Shown here: positions 16,956 to 29,996 of the stretch, one piece after another
How positions within the stretch are numbered: the stretch's first letter is position 1
How the letters are laid out: each line of letters begins with the position of its first letter
From: Lentibacillus sp. Marseille-P4043
Lineage (GTDB): Bacteria; Bacillota; Bacilli; Bacillales; Amphibacillaceae
Length of the DNA stretch: 64,000 nucleotides
Assembly: GCF_900258515.1 (NCBI RefSeq)
Contig: NZ_LT984884.1
Span: forward strand, 665,657 to 729,656
Direction of reading: 5' to 3'
Notes under the pieces: generated by a model
Told to the model about the DNA's origin: nothing
What the model saw: the letters and a program-made list of their open reading frames with translations, nothing else
The model's database searches: none
Translations under genes and position numbers: made by a program

Positions 16956-17696
16956 TCAATACCTAACCCTCCACAAATACAACCCTTGAGGTGGTATCGT
17001 TTCTCCAACAAGTTGGCGATCTCTTTGCTCGATAAGAAAGGGGATATCGCTCGCACTACGTCTGCCTTGACCAATATCAAGCAAGACGCCAACAGTTATC
17101 CGGACCATGTTATATAAAAAGCCGCTTCCACGAAAAATAAATTCAATCTCACTCCCATGTTTCTCGCATGAGAGCTGGTAAAGTGTGCGGACTTTGCTTC
17201 CTTTTGTAGTTGCTTTTGCTGAGGAAAAAGTAGTGAAGTCATGTTCCCCTTCTAAATAGCTGCAGGCCTCCTGCATTACCTTTATATCCAGTGGGTAAGG
17301 AAATTGATAAGCATAGTTTCGCTTAAACACATCAGTCTCTTTTTCATTCCAAACATAATAACGATATTCTTTCTCAATCACATCATAACGTGCGTGAAAC
17401 GCTGTCGGAACTTTTTCCACATCATTCACATAAAGATCACCCGGCAAAAGTGTGTTAAGTGCCCGCTTCCAATTCACTTCCGGTATAATAAAAGGCGTTT
17501 CAAAATGGATCGTCTGCCCTTTTGCGTGTACACCTGTATCGGTTCTTCCGGAAGCTTGAATTCGGATATGTTCACCTTTGTGCATTTTCTGTAATGCTTT
17601 TTCTAACTCGCCGTGAACAGTGCGTTTCTTAGGCTGGATTTGAAAGCCGGAAAAATTGGAACCATCATAGCTAATCACACATTTAATCTTCTCCAT
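16956..17696 (-). CDS. truA: tRNA pseudouridine(38-40) synthase TruA
   Basis: 246 residues, normal for the family. The catalytic Asp is in the motif ASGRTDTGVHAKGQ (about 49-62); the N-terminal strand reads KCVISYDGSNFSGFQ, and RGSGFLYNMVRITVG marks the C-terminal domain. TruA converts uridines 38-40 of the tRNA anticodon arm to pseudouridine. A GGGGG tract lies about 11 nt before the ATG. It follows ecfT by 18 nt as in other bacilli, but the normal downstream rplM is displaced by about 3.4 kb of accessory genes. Confidence 0.96.
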   Translation of the reverse strand: MEKIKCVISYDGSNFSGFQIQPKKRTVHGELEKALQKMHKGEHIRIQASGRTDTGVHAKGQTIHFETPFIIPEVNWKRALNTLLPGDLYVNDVEKVPTAFHARYDVIEKEYRYYVWNEKETDVFKRNYAYQFPYPLDIKVMQEACSYLEGEHDFTTFSSAKATTKGSKVRTLYQLSCEKHGSEIEFIFRGSGFLYNMVRITVGVLLDIGQGRRSASDIPFLIEQRDRQLVGETIPPQGLYLWRVRY

Positions 17697-17714
17697 CCAA
17701 ATCCAGTCCCCCTG

Positions 17715-18515
17715 CTAGTAAGTTCTTGTTAAAAACAATCCCGCAATAACAAATAAGAATAATACATAAATTGCTATATCCCGCTTTTCAATTTTTAATT
17801 CTCTTAGTTTAGTCCGGCCTTCTCCACCTTGATAGCCACGGGCCTCCATCGCCATTGCAAGCTCCTCAGCACGTTTAAACGCACTCACGAACAGTGGCAC
17901 CAATAATGGGACAACTGCTTTAGCACGTTCCTTGATTGGTCCTGTTTTAAAATCTACTCCACGTGATGCTTGTGCCCGAGAAATTTTTTCTGTTTCCTGC
18001 ATGAGTGTCGGAATAAACCGTAATGATATCGACATCATCAGCGCTAGCTCATGCACTGGAAATTTAACTTTTTTCAGCGGATGAAGCATATCCTCGATTG
18101 CATCCGTTATTTCAATTGGTGTTGTCGTTAACGTTAACAAAGACGTGATTAAAATTAGCAAGAAAAACCGCATCGAAATTGCAAATCCTTGAATAAGTGC
18201 ACCTGAATAAACGTTAAATGAAAATACTTCAAATAGGACTGTTCCTTCTTTTGTTACAATCAAATGTAAAATAAACGTAAATACAATTAAGAACCAAACA
18301 GGCATTAACCCTTTCAAGATAAACTTAATTGGTATTCTTGTCGTAATAACACTTGCTAAAGCGAAAACAGTTAAAATCGCATAACTAAGCACGGAATTGG
18401 CAAAAAAAACAATAAACACAAAGAAAAAAATGATCGTAATTTTTGTCCGTGGATCCAAACGATGGATGATCGAGTTTCCCGGAACATATTGGCCAATAAT
18501 TAGAGAGTTACTCAT
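17715..18515 (-). CDS. ecfT: ECF transporter transmembrane component EcfT
   Basis: 266 residues with membrane segments near 25-60, 68-85, 105-130 and 243-262. Two Ala-Arg-Gly type coupling motifs, [11 protein letters not shown] (about 180-190) and [14 protein letters not shown] (about 220-233), are visible; these contact the two ATPases. EcfT with EcfA1 and EcfA2 forms the shared energy module that drives uptake of vitamins and other micronutrients through separate S subunits encoded elsewhere. It overlaps ecfA2 by 8 nt, indicating translational coupling. Confidence 0.95.
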   Translation of the reverse strand: MSNSLIIGQYVPGNSIIHRLDPRTKITIIFFFVFIVFFANSVLSYAILTVFALASVITTRIPIKFILKGLMPVWFLIVFTFILHLIVTKEGTVLFEVFSFNVYSGALIQGFAISMRFFLLILITSLLTLTTTPIEITDAIEDMLHPLKKVKFPVHELALMMSISLRFIPTLMQETEKISRAQASRGVDFKTGPIKERAKAVVPLLVPLFVSAFKRAEELAMAMEARGYQGGEGRTKLRELKIEKRDIAIYVLFLFVIAGLFLTRTY

Positions 18516-19380
18516 ACGATTCAGCCCCCTTTACATAACGCTGAATAATCTGAGCAATTTCTTCTATTGATTGGCGATGAAATGGAATCGATACATTAAA
18601 TTTCTTTTCAAATGACTTAAGGAATTGAACAGCCTCTGGAACATCCAGTTGGACTTTATTTAACGCCTCTTGCTGTGTCAATACTTCCTCTGGCTTGCCT
18701 TCCATATATTTGGTACCTTTATTTAAAATAATGACGTGATCGGCATATTGCACTGCATCCTCCATGCTATGTGTTACAAGCACCGTTGTCAGCCCTTCTC
18801 GTTGATGCAATTCATAGAACATATCCATTATTTCCCGTTGTCCACGTGGGTCTAATCCAGCAGTGGGTTCATCCAATACCAGCACATCTGGTTTTGTCGC
18901 CAATACCCCAGCAATTGCTACTCGACGCATTTGTCCACCACTTAACTCGAATGGTGAACGTTGCAGTAATTCCTCAGGCAACCCAACTGCAGGAACAATT
19001 TCTTGTATTCGTTGTTTTATTTCATCTTTAGCGACACCAAAGTTTTCTGGACCAAATGCAATGTCCTTTTCCACATTCTCTTCAAATAATTGATGTTCTG
19101 GATATTGAAATACAACCCCGACTTTGCTGCGTAATTCCTTCATATTTTTAGGCTTCTCATCGTTGGTAAGGCGATAGTCCCCAATTGTGACGCTACCTTC
19201 ACTTGGTGAAACCAATCCATTTAAATGCTGAATAAGTGTCGACTTGCCTGAACCTGTATGACCAATAACTGCTACAAATGAACCTGATGGTATATGAAAT
19301 GATAAGTCCTCTATTGCTTTATGGGCAAATGGTGTGCCCTGTTGGTATATATAGCTTACGTTCTCGAATGTAATGTCCAT
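18508..19380 (-). CDS. ecfA2: ECF transporter ATPase EcfA2
   Basis: 290 residues. Walker A GHTGSGKS (40-47), signature [10 protein letters not shown] and Walker [13 protein letters not shown] are intact, and a Q-loop ([13 protein letters not shown]) is present. It pairs with EcfA1 as a heterodimeric ATPase. It overlaps ecfA1 by 25 nt and ecfT by 8 nt. The family places it second in the rplQ-ecfA1-ecfA2-ecfT-truA order, as seen here. Confidence 0.95.
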   Translation of the reverse strand: MDITFENVSYIYQQGTPFAHKAIEDLSFHIPSGSFVAVIGHTGSGKSTLIQHLNGLVSPSEGSVTIGDYRLTNDEKPKNMKELRSKVGVVFQYPEHQLFEENVEKDIAFGPENFGVAKDEIKQRIQEIVPAVGLPEELLQRSPFELSGGQMRRVAIAGVLATKPDVLVLDEPTAGLDPRGQREIMDMFYELHQREGLTTVLVTHSMEDAVQYADHVIILNKGTKYMEGKPEEVLTQQEALNKVQLDVPEAVQFLKSFEKKFNVSIPFHRQSIEEIAQIIQRYVKGAESYE

Positions 19381-20195
19381 AAGTCCTCCAGCAATTCTTC
19401 TTGGTTTAATGGTTCAGTTGTAACAGGAATTCCCGCCTGTTTAAGTTCATCAGTTAAAATAGCCACAAATGGCACGTCAAGTCCAATTTCCCGTAATGCA
19501 TCTTTTTTAGAAAAAATTTCTCGTGGTGTTGCTTCATCCCATGTTTCTCCGTTATTCATTACAATAACTCGTTCAGCTTGTACAACCTCTTGCAAATCAT
19601 GGGTAATCGTTATTAATGAAAGCTCATGTTCTTGCCTAACATTAGAAACGGTACGCATAATTTCCTGGCGTCCCTTTGGATCGAGCATCGCAGTGGCCTC
19701 ATCTAATATTAATACATTTGGTGAAATCGCTAGAACACTGGCAATCGCAACCCGCTGTTTTTGCCCACCAGAAAGCCTGTGTGGTTCGGTTAACTTATAC
19801 TCCTGCATACCAACAGCTGTTAAATTTCGATCAATCCGGTTAATCATTTCATCACGTGAAAAGCCACGGTTTTCCATTCCGAACGCAACATCATCCTGTA
19901 CGGTTGTCCCCACAAATTGGTTGTCCGGATTTTGAAAAACCATCCCAACCTCTTTCCGAATCTCCCAAATGGTTTCCTGATTCACTTGTTGACCATTAAT
20001 AATGATTTCGCCCTCTACAGGAAAAAGCAGCCCATTCATCAGCTTTGCAATAGTAGACTTTCCTGACCCATTATGGCCTATAATAGCAACCCATTCATTT
20101 CTATAGATTTCAAACGAACAATTCTTTAACACCCATGGCTCCTCATCTCCATATCGAAACGATACATTTCTAAACTCTATAAATTTTTCTCTCAT
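19356..20195 (-). CDS. ecfA1: ECF transporter ATPase EcfA1
   Basis: 279 residues. Walker A GHNGSGKS (40-47), Q-loop [11 protein letters not shown], signature [10 protein letters not shown] and Walker [13 protein letters not shown] are all present; Ala replaces Pro in the D-loop region (DEATA), common in EcfA1. AGGAGG is 10 nt before the ATG. In most bacilli it closely follows rplQ; here 462 bp containing a minisatellite and the rplQ terminator intervene, so this transcript probably starts from its own promoter, which I could not identify. Confidence 0.95.
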   Translation of the reverse strand: MREKFIEFRNVSFRYGDEEPWVLKNCSFEIYRNEWVAIIGHNGSGKSTIAKLMNGLLFPVEGEIIINGQQVNQETIWEIRKEVGMVFQNPDNQFVGTTVQDDVAFGMENRGFSRDEMINRIDRNLTAVGMQEYKLTEPHRLSGGQKQRVAIASVLAISPNVLILDEATAMLDPKGRQEIMRTVSNVRQEHELSLITITHDLQEVVQAERVIVMNNGETWDEATPREIFSKKDALREIGLDVPFVAILTDELKQAGIPVTTEPLNQEELLEDLWTLHSRT

Positions 20196-20248
20196 TGTGT
20201 AATGACCTCCTCTAACTCAGCTCTATGGCCTGGGTGTATTTTCCTTTA

Positions 20249-20402
20249 TCGGGCCGATGTTCTCGTTCTCGGGCCGATGTTCTCGTTCTCGGGCCGATGT
20301 TCTCGTTCTCGGGCCGATGTTCTCGTTCTCGGGCCGATGTTCTCGTTCTCGGGCCGATGTTCTCGTTCTCGGGCCGATGTTCTCGTTCTCGGGCCGATGT
20401 TC
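20249..20402. repeat. Perfect 20-bp tandem repeat (minisatellite), about 8 copies
   Basis: The decamer GGGCCGATGT recurs exactly every 20 bp at 20251, 20271, 20291, 20311, 20331, 20351, 20371 and 20391, separated by seven identical copies of TCTCGTTCTC. All copies are identical. The array is GC-rich against an A/T-rich background and has no spacers. It can be translated in several frames on both strands because 20 bp is not a multiple of 3, but none has a convincing start. It ends in a perfect AGCGGAC/GTCCGCT hairpin (20406-20425). The remaining part of 20196-20657, up to the rplQ terminator, is moderately GC-rich with no gene I can support. Confidence 0.95.
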
Positions 20403-20592
20403 ATCAGCGGACTTAATCGTCCGCTTCTGAACAGTCGCCTCAGCCTCTCTGATCCAGTTGCTTGTTGGCCAGCGAATACCGCCATAAGCAATGGACACTT
20501 CGAACGCTGAAAACCGTGCGTTCTGCGGTCCCTTGCCTGTGGCTTCTGTCGCTAAACGGCCCCGCTACACTTTTCTCTTCCCCATTATACAC

Positions 20593-20640
20593 AAAAAAAG
20601 GGCTTGGATTCACCTCTGGAAGAGATTCAGTCCTGCCCTT
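20593..20640 (-). terminator. rplQ terminator
   Basis: Minus strand AAGGGC pairs with GCCCTT around a 35-nt arm that carries an inner CTC/GAG hairpin, then seven T residues. It lies 18 nt after the rplQ stop and ends the alpha operon. Confidence 0.8.
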
Positions 20641-20657
20641 ATCGCGCACATGTTTCA

Positions 20658-21011
20658 TTAAACTAGTTCAATAATTGCCATTTTTGCTCCGTCACCTTGA
20701 CGTTCACCTAGCTTAAGAACGCGTGTGTATCCACCTTGTCGATCTTCGTAGCGTGCAGCGACGTCACCGAAAAGTTTTTGAACTACACTTTCGTTTTCGT
20801 TTGCTTCCTGGTTGTATAAAAATGCTGCGGCTTGACGGCGAGCGTGAAGATCACCGCGTTTACCAAGCGTAATCATTTTATCAACTACAGATTTCAATTC
20901 CTTCGCTTTTGCTTCTGTTGTTTCAATCCGCTCATGAATAATCAAGTCAGATGCAAGGTTGCGAAGTAGTGCCATACGTTGATCTGTTGTACGACCTAAT
21001 TTTCTAGCCAT
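20658..21011 (-). CDS. rplQ: 50S ribosomal protein L17
   Basis: 117 residues, standard for bacilli ([24 protein letters not shown]), with the conserved C-terminal [13 protein letters not shown]17 sits near the peptide exit tunnel. It follows rpoA by 45 nt and is the last gene of the alpha operon, closed by the terminator at 20593-20640. Confidence 0.98.
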   Translation of the reverse strand: MARKLGRTTDQRMALLRNLASDLIIHERIETTEAKAKELKSVVDKMITLGKRGDLHARRQAAAFLYNQEANENESVVQKLFGDVAARYEDRQGGYTRVLKLGERQGDGAKMAIIELV

Positions 21012-21056
21012 GGACTATCCCTCCCTTTCCTGATACTCTAAAGGTGTCTATATTGA

Positions 21057-22001
21057 TCAGTCATCATTACGTAAGCCTAAGCCAAGATCGTTTAGTTTTA
21101 CTTTTACTTCTTCTAGTGATTTACGGCCTAGATTACGCACTTTCATCATATCTTCTTCAGATTTATTTGAAAGCTCCTGAACTGTATTGATGCCAGCACG
21201 TTTCAAACAATTATAGGATCTAACAGATAGATCAAGTTCTTCTATTGTCATTTCCATAACTTTTTCTTTTTGATCTTCTTCTTTTTCAACCATAATTTCC
21301 GCGTTTTGTGCCTCATCTGTTAAACCTACGAAAATGTTAAGATGTTCAGAGAAGATTTTTGCACCTAAAGAAACTGCTTCTTCAGGGCGAATACTTCCAT
21401 CAGTTGATACATCAAGGGTTAATTTATCGTAGTTGGCAACTTGACCTACACGGGTATTTTCAACTTGATATGTGATACGTGATACTGGTGTGAAGATCGA
21501 ATCAATCGGAATAACACCAATCGCTAGATCATCATGATTATTTGCTTCTGCTGGACGATAGCCACGACCGCGTTCTGCGGTAATTTTCATATGCAAGCTT
21601 CCTTTACTACTGATCGTAGCAATAGGTAGGTCAGGATTTAATACTTCTACATCACTATCATATGTTAGATCTGCAGCCGTTACTTTTCCTTCTCCCTGCA
21701 CATCAATCTCTAATGTTTTCTCTTCGTCAGAGTAAATTTTTAGAGCAAGCTTCTTCAGATTCAAAATAATTGTAGTTACATCTTCAACGACCCCATCAAT
21801 TGTTGAAAATTCATGTAACGCACCATCAATTTGAACTGACGTTGCAGCAGCGCCTGGAAGTGAGGATAGTAGGATACGACGCAAGGAGTTTCCTAGAGTA
21901 GTACCATATCCACGTTCAAGCGGTTCGACGACGAATTTCCCAAACTTGGCATCATCGCTGATCTCTACCGTTTCTATTTTTGGTTTTTCAATTTCGATCA
22001 T
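21057..22001 (-). CDS. rpoA: RNA polymerase alpha subunit
   Basis: 314 residues: dimerisation/assembly domain (about 1-230, with [14 protein letters not shown]) and a C-terminal helix-hairpin-helix domain (about 248-314) that binds UP elements and activators ([20 protein letters not shown]). RBS GGAGGG precedes the ATG. It lies between rpsK and rplQ in the usual order. A leader of 231 bp with a hairpin and possible promoter separates it from rpsK. Confidence 0.99.
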   Translation of the reverse strand: MIEIEKPKIETVEISDDAKFGKFVVEPLERGYGTTLGNSLRRILLSSLPGAAATSVQIDGALHEFSTIDGVVEDVTTIILNLKKLALKIYSDEEKTLEIDVQGEGKVTAADLTYDSDVEVLNPDLPIATISSKGSLHMKITAERGRGYRPAEANNHDDLAIGVIPIDSIFTPVSRITYQVENTRVGQVANYDKLTLDVSTDGSIRPEEAVSLGAKIFSEHLNIFVGLTDEAQNAEIMVEKEEDQKEKVMEMTIEELDLSVRSYNCLKRAGINTVQELSNKSEEDMMKVRNLGRKSLEEVKVKLNDLGLGLRNDD

Positions 22002-22034
22002 TCTATAAAACCCTCCTTCAAAACGTCGAAACCC

Positions 22035-22213
22035 CGGTTAGACTCCCCTGTCTAACCGAAATTCCTCAAATAGGCAGTTGGCGTTTCTGCACTATTGAAT
22101 ACATTCGTACTTTCGTGTCTGTCTAGATGCTGTTGGTTAAGGTATTCTCGGAAAGGGATTAACCCTTCATGCCTTACACTTTTAGCCATCATAACCCATT
22201 ATAGACAGGGTGA
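22035..22213 (-). promoter_or_regulatory. rpoA leader: possible promoter and hairpins
   Basis: On the minus strand TTGTCA, a 17-bp spacer and TATGAT lie near the rpsK end of the gap (about 22213-22185). A short AAGGG/CCCTT hairpin follows, then a perfect 9-bp hairpin CGGTTAGAC/GTCTAACCG (22058-22050 with 22043-22035) ends 33 nt before the rpoA start. It lacks a T tract, so it is more likely a stabiliser or regulatory stem than a terminator. Confidence 0.5.
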
Positions 22214-22232
22214 CAAATAATATACGGTCAAA

Positions 22233-22622
<390 letters not shown>

Positions 22623-22645
22623 TGATTAGCTTACCTCCTTCTAAG

Positions 22646-23011
22646 TTATTTCTTCTTGTTAGCGATTGTACGACGTGGACCTTTACGTGTGCGTGAATTA
22701 TTTTTCGTCTTTTGCCCGCGTAACGGCAAGCCGCGACGGTGACGCATTCCTCTGTAGGAACCAATCTCAATTAAACGTTTAATGTTTAGGGATACTTCAC
22801 GACGAAGGTCACCTTCAACTGTATGAGCGTCAACTGCTTTACGAATTTTACCTAATTCATCTTCAGTTAGGTCGCGTACACGAGTGTCTTCTGAAACGCC
22901 TGCTTCTTTAAGGATACTTTGTGCAGTTGTTTTCCCAATACCATAAATATATGTCAATGAGATTACTACACGTTTATCACGCGGAATATCTATACCTGCA
23001 ATACGTGCCAT
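22646..23011 (-). CDS. rpsM: 30S ribosomal protein S13
   Basis: 121 residues starting [16 protein letters not shown] and ending in the basic tail [19 protein letters not shown]. The ATG at 23011 is chosen to match the family; a slightly longer in-frame reading exists upstream. AGGAGG precedes it. S13 binds the 30S head and touches P-site tRNA. It lies between rpmJ and rpsK. Confidence 0.98.
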   Translation of the reverse strand: MARIAGIDIPRDKRVVISLTYIYGIGKTTAQSILKEAGVSEDTRVRDLTEDELGKIRKAVDAHTVEGDLRREVSLNIKRLIEIGSYRGMRHRRGLPLRGQKTKNNSRTRKGPRRTIANKKK

Positions 23012-23034
23012 AAATGCTTGCACCTCCTTGTATA

Positions 23035-23163
<129 letters not shown>

Positions 23164-23181
23164 TTATATCGGAGCCTGTTA

Positions 23182-23400
23182 TTATTTATAACGGTACGTA
23201 ATTCTTCCTCTTGTTAAATCATACGGTGAAAGTTCTACCGTTACTTTGTCACCTGGTAAGATACGAATGAAATGCATACGAATTTTGCCAGATACATGTG
23301 CCAAGACCGTATGGCCATTTTCAAGCTCTACATTAAACATCGCGTTTGGCAATGTTTCCGTTACGGTACCTTCCACTTCAATTACATCGTCTTTCGCCAT
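23182..23400 (-). CDS. infA: Translation initiation factor IF-1
   Basis: 72 residues, an S1-type OB fold ([22 protein letters not shown]...), matching bacillar IF-1 throughout. IF-1 occupies the A site of the 30S subunit during initiation. Its start lies inside the 3' end of the KOW-domain gene, overlapping by 23 nt, so the two are probably co-translated. Confidence 0.98.
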   Translation of the reverse strand: MAKDDVIEVEGTVTETLPNAMFNVELENGHTVLAHVSGKIRMHFIRILPGDKVTVELSPYDLTRGRITYRYK

Positions 23401-23713
23401 CGTGTTGATCTCCCTTCTTCAAATCAGTCACAACCTCTTTGACAAATTTAGCTATGGCAAACCGTAATTTCCCATTTGTGACACGACCAGTTTCTAGAAG
23501 GCTGTTTTGGACTTCTGGAGATATATAATCCATAACTTCAATATGATGTAGATTCTTTTTCTTTGGTCGATCATATTTACGTTTTTCCCCATCTGCTAGT
23601 AAGACATACCGTTCGTCAACTATTTTAATGACAACCGCATACTGGCCAGCTTCACGTCCTTGCATAATACGAACAACTTGACCCATCTGCGGAACCGAAT
23701 CAGCTTCCTCCAC
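23378..23713 (-). CDS. KOW-domain RNA-binding protein, YbzG/L14e-like
   Basis: 111 residues. An N-terminal KOW segment ([35 protein letters not shown]) and a basic [11 protein letters not shown] stretch match the small KOW protein encoded before infA in bacilli (YbzG in B. subtilis). It probably binds rRNA, but its role is not established. The GTG at 23713 has AAGGTG about 6 nt upstream; a GTG five codons earlier (23728) has no RBS. The gene normally follows map, which is absent here. Confidence 0.82.
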   Translation of the reverse strand: MEEADSVPQMGQVVRIMQGREAGQYAVVIKIVDERYVLLADGEKRKYDRPKKKNLHHIEVMDYISPEVQNSLLETGRVTNGKLRFAIAKFVKEVVTDLKKGDQHDGERRCN

Positions 23714-23894
23714 AACGATCACCTTCACTTAGGCTATAATATAATGAACACCTTATTATAAAGGTTTACAAATTATCATGATTTAACTTACTGTGTCACT
23801 TTTATATCAAGTAATCAATGCAATACTAAAAAGTACACACTGCTTTATTATACCTTTTCATAGATAAAATTGCACCCATCATCTGGTTGAATGC
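23714..23894. other. Gap where map is usually found
   Basis: In most bacilli methionine aminopeptidase (map) lies between adk and the KOW gene. Here the 181-bp gap is A/T-rich and codes for nothing. On the minus strand a TATAAT (23852-23847) with weak -35 GTGCAA and further A/T-rich hexamers suggest a promoter reading into the KOW-infA-rpmJ genes. I see no trace of map sequence. Confidence 0.6.
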
Positions 23895-25869
<1,975 letters not shown>

Positions 25870-25870
<1 letters not shown>

Positions 25871-26310
25871 TAAATCACCTCGGTTTTACCGCCCGCTGCT
25901 TCAATAGCTTCTTTGGCTGAAGCAGAGAACTTGTGAGCTTTTACTGTAAGTTTCTTTTCGATAGCACCCTTACCTAGCACTTTAATGCCAGCTTTAAGTT
26001 TGCTTACGACACCTTCTTCAAGTAATAGCTCAGGTGTAATTTCTGTGCCGTCTTCAAAACGATTTAATGCATCAAGGTTCACAATAGCAAATTCTTTACG
26101 ATGAACATTCGTAAATCCGCGTTTTGGCAAGCTTTGGAATAATGGCATTTGACCACCTTCAAAGCCCAAACGTGTACCGCCACCTGAACGTGCTTTTTGT
26201 CCTTTATGCCCTCTTCCAGATGTCTTTCCGTTACCAGAAGACGTTCCACGACCTACACGATTACGTTCTTTGCGAGTTCCTTCTGATGCCTTCAATTCAT
26301 GAAGTTTCAT
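25870..26310 (-). CDS. rplO: 50S ribosomal protein L15
   Basis: 146 residues. The Gly/Arg-rich N-terminal extension ([20 protein letters not shown]) that threads into 23S rRNA is typical. Its stop overlaps the secY start by one base. It follows rpmD by 30 nt. Confidence 0.98.
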
Positions 26311-26340
26311 GCGAGCACCTCCCTTTACGCTAATGTTTTA

Positions 26341-26523
26341 TTAAAGTTCTTTGACCGCTACGAGATGGGATACTTTGTTAACCATTCCACGAAGAGATGG
26401 TGTATCTTCCCGAACTACGGATTGTTGAATTTTTTTAAGTCCTAACGCTTGAACAGTTTGTTTTTGCACTTCTGTTCGACCAATAACACTGCGCTTGAGG
26501 GTGATTTCTAATTTTTTAGACAT
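26341..26523 (-). CDS. rpmD: 50S ribosomal protein L30
   Basis: 60 residues, standard length ([20 protein letters not shown]...LVAVKEL). A small alpha/beta protein of the 50S subunit. It lies 13 nt after rpsE and 30 nt before rplO in the spc operon. Confidence 0.97.
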   Translation of the reverse strand: MSKKLEITLKRSVIGRTEVQKQTVQALGLKKIQQSVVREDTPSLRGMVNKVSHLVAVKEL

Positions 26524-26536
26524 AGTATTTCCCTCC

Positions 26537-27040
26537 TTATCCTAACAGTTCTTCTACAGACTTTCCGCGTAGTTTAGCTACTTCTTCTGCACGTTTTAAA
26601 TTTGTTAATCCGTTTAAAGTAGCACGAATCATATTAATCGGTGTATTTGCTCCAAGTGATTTTGTTAAGATATCACCAACACCTGCAAGCTCAAGGACCG
26701 CACGAACTGGTCCACCAGAGATAACTCCAGTACCTTCTGCTGCTGGTTTCATTAATACGTTACCAGAGCCAAAACGTCCGTTGATTTCGTGTGGAATTGT
26801 TGTACCAACGATAGGTACTTCAATTAAGTTTTTCTTTGCATCGTCAACTGCTTTTTTAATTGCTTCTGGTACCTCTTGTGCTTTACCTGTACCAAAGCCT
26901 ACATGACCATTCTTGTCACCGACTACTACCAATGCGGCAAAACGGAAACGACGTCCACCTTTAACTACTTTTGCCACACGGTTGATCGTAACAACGCGTT
27001 CTTCAAGATCTAATTTGTTCGGATCAATGCTGTTATGCAT
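26537..27040 (-). CDS. rpsE: 30S ribosomal protein S5
   Basis: 167 residues with the double-stranded-RNA-binding N-terminal domain ([18 protein letters not shown]) and C-terminal S5 domain ([17 protein letters not shown], here [16 protein letters not shown]). The loop VKGGRR, where spectinomycin resistance mutations occur in other bacteria, looks wild type. It lies 20 nt after rplR. Confidence 0.98.
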   Translation of the reverse strand: MHNSIDPNKLDLEERVVTINRVAKVVKGGRRFRFAALVVVGDKNGHVGFGTGKAQEVPEAIKKAVDDAKKNLIEVPIVGTTIPHEINGRFGSGNVLMKPAAEGTGVISGGPVRAVLELAGVGDILTKSLGANTPINMIRATLNGLTNLKRAEEVAKLRGKSVEELLG

Positions 27041-27060
27041 GTATGTCCCTCCTTTATCGG

Positions 27061-27423
27061 TTAAAATTCAAGACCTGCTTCGCGAGCAGCATCTGCTAAA
27101 GCTTTCACACGTCCATGATAAAGGTAGCCTCCGCGATCGAACACAATCGATTTGTAACCTTTATCTTGGGCACGTTTTGCGATCAATTCTCCGACTTGTT
27201 TAGCTGCTTCTACATTACCAGTTGCTTCTACTTTCAATTCGTTATCCTTGGTTGAAGCACTAGCTAATGTAAGACCATTAATATCATCAATTAATTGTGC
27301 GTAAATGTGTTTATTTGAACGGTACACGTTTAGACGTGGGCGTTGTTCAGTTCCAAATAGGTTTTTACGAACGCGCATATGTCTTTTTTTGCGTACTGCG
27401 TTTTTGTCAGGCTTTGTGATCAT
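27061..27423 (-). CDS. rplR: 50S ribosomal protein L18
   Basis: 120 residues ([24 protein letters not shown]...) with conserved C-terminal [26 protein letters not shown]. Binds 5S rRNA together with L5. It lies 32 nt after rplF. Confidence 0.98.
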   Translation of the reverse strand: MITKPDKNAVRKKRHMRVRKNLFGTEQRPRLNVYRSNKHIYAQLIDDINGLTLASASTKDNELKVEATGNVEAAKQVGELIAKRAQDKGYKSIVFDRGGYLYHGRVKALADAAREAGLEF

Positions 27424-27455
27424 CTAGGTCACTCCTTTCTGCTCCCTAACTAACC

Positions 27456-27992
27456 TTACTTAGCAGTTTTACCTTCTTTACGACGTACATATTCACCTTC
27501 ATAGCGAATACCTTTACCTTTATAAGGCTCTGGTGGTCTGATTGCTCTAATATTTGCAGCAACAGCTCCAACCAATTCTTTATCGATACCTTTAACAATA
27601 ATTTGTGTGTTTTTAGGTACATCAATTTCAATACCATCACGAGGTTCGATTTCTACTGGATGTGAATAACCTGCGTTAACCACAACTTTTTCACCTTGTT
27701 TTTGTGCACGATATCCGACACCAATAATTTCAAGGCTTTTCTCAAATCCTTTATGAACTCCTTCAACCATATTGTTGATCAGGCTGCGTGTTGTACCGTG
27801 TAATGCGCGATGATCTTTATGATCGCTTGGACGTTCAATCGTAATAACATTGTCTTCAATGACAATTTTTATATCATCATGAAAATCTCTAGTTAATTCG
27901 CCTTTAGGGCCTTTTACTGTAACGGTATTTCCGTTAAGCTTAACTTCCACACCATCTGGAATTTGTATTGGCTTTAGTCCTATACGAGACAT
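27456..27992 (-). CDS. rplF: 50S ribosomal protein L6
   Basis: 178 residues starting [15 protein letters not shown]. This ATG (27992) fits the family and has AGGAGG 8 nt upstream; a start three codons earlier is rejected. Two repeated L6 domains; the C-terminal rRNA-contact motif [14 protein letters not shown] is intact. It lies between rpsH and rplR. Confidence 0.98.
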   Translation of the reverse strand: MSRIGLKPIQIPDGVEVKLNGNTVTVKGPKGELTRDFHDDIKIVIEDNVITIERPSDHKDHRALHGTTRSLINNMVEGVHKGFEKSLEIIGVGYRAQKQGEKVVVNAGYSHPVEIEPRDGIEIDVPKNTQIIVKGIDKELVGAVAANIRAIRPPEPYKGKGIRYEGEYVRRKEGKTAK

Positions 27993-28023
27993 TCCATGCA
28001 CCTCCTCATTTCAAAAATGTTAA

Positions 28024-28422
28024 TTACCAAACATATGCAAGAACTTCGCCACCAACAGCTTGTGTACGTGCTTCTTTATCAGATAACACACCTTTAGATG
28101 TTGATACGATAGCAATGCCTAAGCCGTTTAATACACGTGGTACTTCGTCAGCTTTTGCATAAACACGTAGTCCTGGCTTACTAATACGTTTGATACCTGT
28201 AATTACTCGTTCTTCACTTGCACCGTACTTAAGGAAAATACGCAGAACACCTTGTTTGCTATCTTCAATGAATTCATAATCACGTACGAATCCTTCACGT
28301 TTTAAGATATCAGCGATTTCTTTTTTCATTTTAGATGCTGGAAGCTCCAACTTTTCATGTTTTACCATGTTAGCATTACGAATACGAGTTAGCATATCTG
28401 CGATTGGATCTGTCATAACCAT
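28024..28422 (-). CDS. rpsH: 30S ribosomal protein S8
   Basis: 132 residues ([33 protein letters not shown]...) ending [16 protein letters not shown] ([11 protein letters not shown]). Central 30S assembly protein; in E. coli it also represses the spc operon. Lies 29 nt after rpsN. Confidence 0.98.
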   Translation of the reverse strand: MVMTDPIADMLTRIRNANMVKHEKLELPASKMKKEIADILKREGFVRDYEFIEDSKQGVLRIFLKYGASEERVITGIKRISKPGLRVYAKADEVPRVLNGLGIAIVSTSKGVLSDKEARTQAVGGEVLAYVW

Positions 28423-28451
28423 TACTCATTACCTCCTTCCCGAATCGGGGT

Positions 28452-28637
28452 TTACCAGCTTGCTTTTTTGACACCAGGAATTTGACCTTTATAGGCAAGT
28501 TCGCGGAAACAAATACGGCATAATTTAAATTTACGAATTACAGAATGTGGACGGCCACAACGTTCACAGCGTGTATATTCACGTACTTGATATTTTTGTG
28601 GACGTTTTTGTTTTGCAATCATTGATTTTTTAGCCAC
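28452..28637 (-). CDS. rpsN: 30S ribosomal protein S14, zinc type
   Basis: 61 residues, the short C+ form with a zinc ribbon: [10 protein letters not shown] and CRICFREL supply the four cysteines (rpsN1/rpsZ in some schemes). Ends PGVKKASW. Zinc-free S14 paralogues used under zinc starvation would be elsewhere. Lies between rplE and rpsH. Confidence 0.98.
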   Translation of the reverse strand: MAKKSMIAKQKRPQKYQVREYTRCERCGRPHSVIRKFKLCRICFRELAYKGQIPGVKKASW

Positions 28638-28667
28638 AATTTTCCCTCCTTGTATTAGCTCTTTAGC

Positions 28668-29207
28668 TTATTTTTGGAAAGGCATGCCTAGCTGAGCTAA
28701 AAGTTCACGCGCTTCTTCGTCGGTATTTGATGTTGTAACAATAACAATATCCATACCGCGCACTTTGTTTACTTTATCGTAATTAATTTCTGGGAAAATC
28801 AGTTGCTCTTTTACACCTAATGTGTAGTTACCACGGCCATCAAATGCTTTCTTAGAAATACCACGGAAGTCACGTACACGTGGTAGTGATACGGCAATAA
28901 GTTTTTGTAAGAATTCATACATGCGTTCACCACGAAGCGTTACTTTCGTTCCAATTGGCATTCCTTCACGTAAGCGGAAGCCAGCGATTGACTTTTTAGC
29001 GCGAGTTATCATTGGTTTTTGTCCAGAAATTAAAGCTAGTTCTTCTACTGCACTATCCAATGCTTTTGAATTTGAAACAGCATCACCAACACCCATGTTG
29101 ATAACAATTTTTTCAATAGTTGGTACTTGCATAACTGATTCATAACTGAATTTATTCATCAAAGATGGTAAAATTTCACCTTGATATTTCTCTTTAAGTT
29201 GATTCAT
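28668..29207 (-). CDS. rplE: 50S ribosomal protein L5
   Basis: 179 residues starting [17 protein letters not shown]. The ATG at 29207 aligns with the B. subtilis start; a GTG one codon upstream (29210) is about 6 nt from GGAGG and is possible. Contains [17 protein letters not shown] and ends [11 protein letters not shown]. Binds 5S rRNA and contacts P-site tRNA. Confidence 0.97.
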   Translation of the reverse strand: MNQLKEKYQGEILPSLMNKFSYESVMQVPTIEKIVINMGVGDAVSNSKALDSAVEELALISGQKPMITRAKKSIAGFRLREGMPIGTKVTLRGERMYEFLQKLIAVSLPRVRDFRGISKKAFDGRGNYTLGVKEQLIFPEINYDKVNKVRGMDIVIVTTSNTDEEARELLAQLGMPFQK

Positions 29208-29233
29208 CACGAGAGCCCTCCTTTCGCTGTAGA

Positions 29234-29545
29234 CTATTTATCTAATGCTTCACCGGATTTTTTAGCGATGCGGACTTTCTTTCCGTCACGTTCTTCATAC
29301 CCAACACGAGTTGGTTCACCGGACTTAGGATCGATTGGCATTACATTAGAAACATGAATTGGCGCTTCTTGATTAAGAATTCCACCTTGTGGATTATCTT
29401 GAGAAGGTTTTGCGTGTTTCTTAACCATGTTAATTCCTTCTACAAGAACACGTTCCTTCTTCGGATATGCTTCTAAAATAGTGCCTTGTTTTCCACTATC
29501 TTTACCGGAAATCACTTTTACTTTATCACCTTTTTTTACATGCAT
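29234..29545 (-). CDS. rplX: 50S ribosomal protein L24
   Basis: 103 residues with an N-terminal KOW motif ([21 protein letters not shown]). L24 initiates 50S assembly. It lies 26 nt before rplE and 39 nt after rplN. Confidence 0.98.
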   Translation of the reverse strand: MHVKKGDKVKVISGKDSGKQGTILEAYPKKERVLVEGINMVKKHAKPSQDNPQGGILNQEAPIHVSNVMPIDPKSGEPTRVGYEERDGKKVRIAKKSGEALDK

Positions 29546-29584
29546 GCTTGACGCACCTCCCTAACAAGGCTTAACATTTTCGCT

Positions 29585-29992
<408 letters not shown>

Positions 29993-29996
29993 TTAA

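Noticed and set aside
20249..20402. CRISPR array
   Set aside because: Units are contiguous and identical with no variable spacers, and no cas genes are in the window.
20223..20510. Several overlapping repetitive ORFs (RADVLVLG or REREHRPENENI types) through the 20-bp array
   Set aside because: They arise because a stop-free 20-bp unit is repeated; all three frames on both strands stay open, none has a convincing start or RBS.
20440..20658. 72-codon minus-strand ORF between rplQ and ecfA1
   Set aside because: It spans the rplQ terminator and has no RBS.
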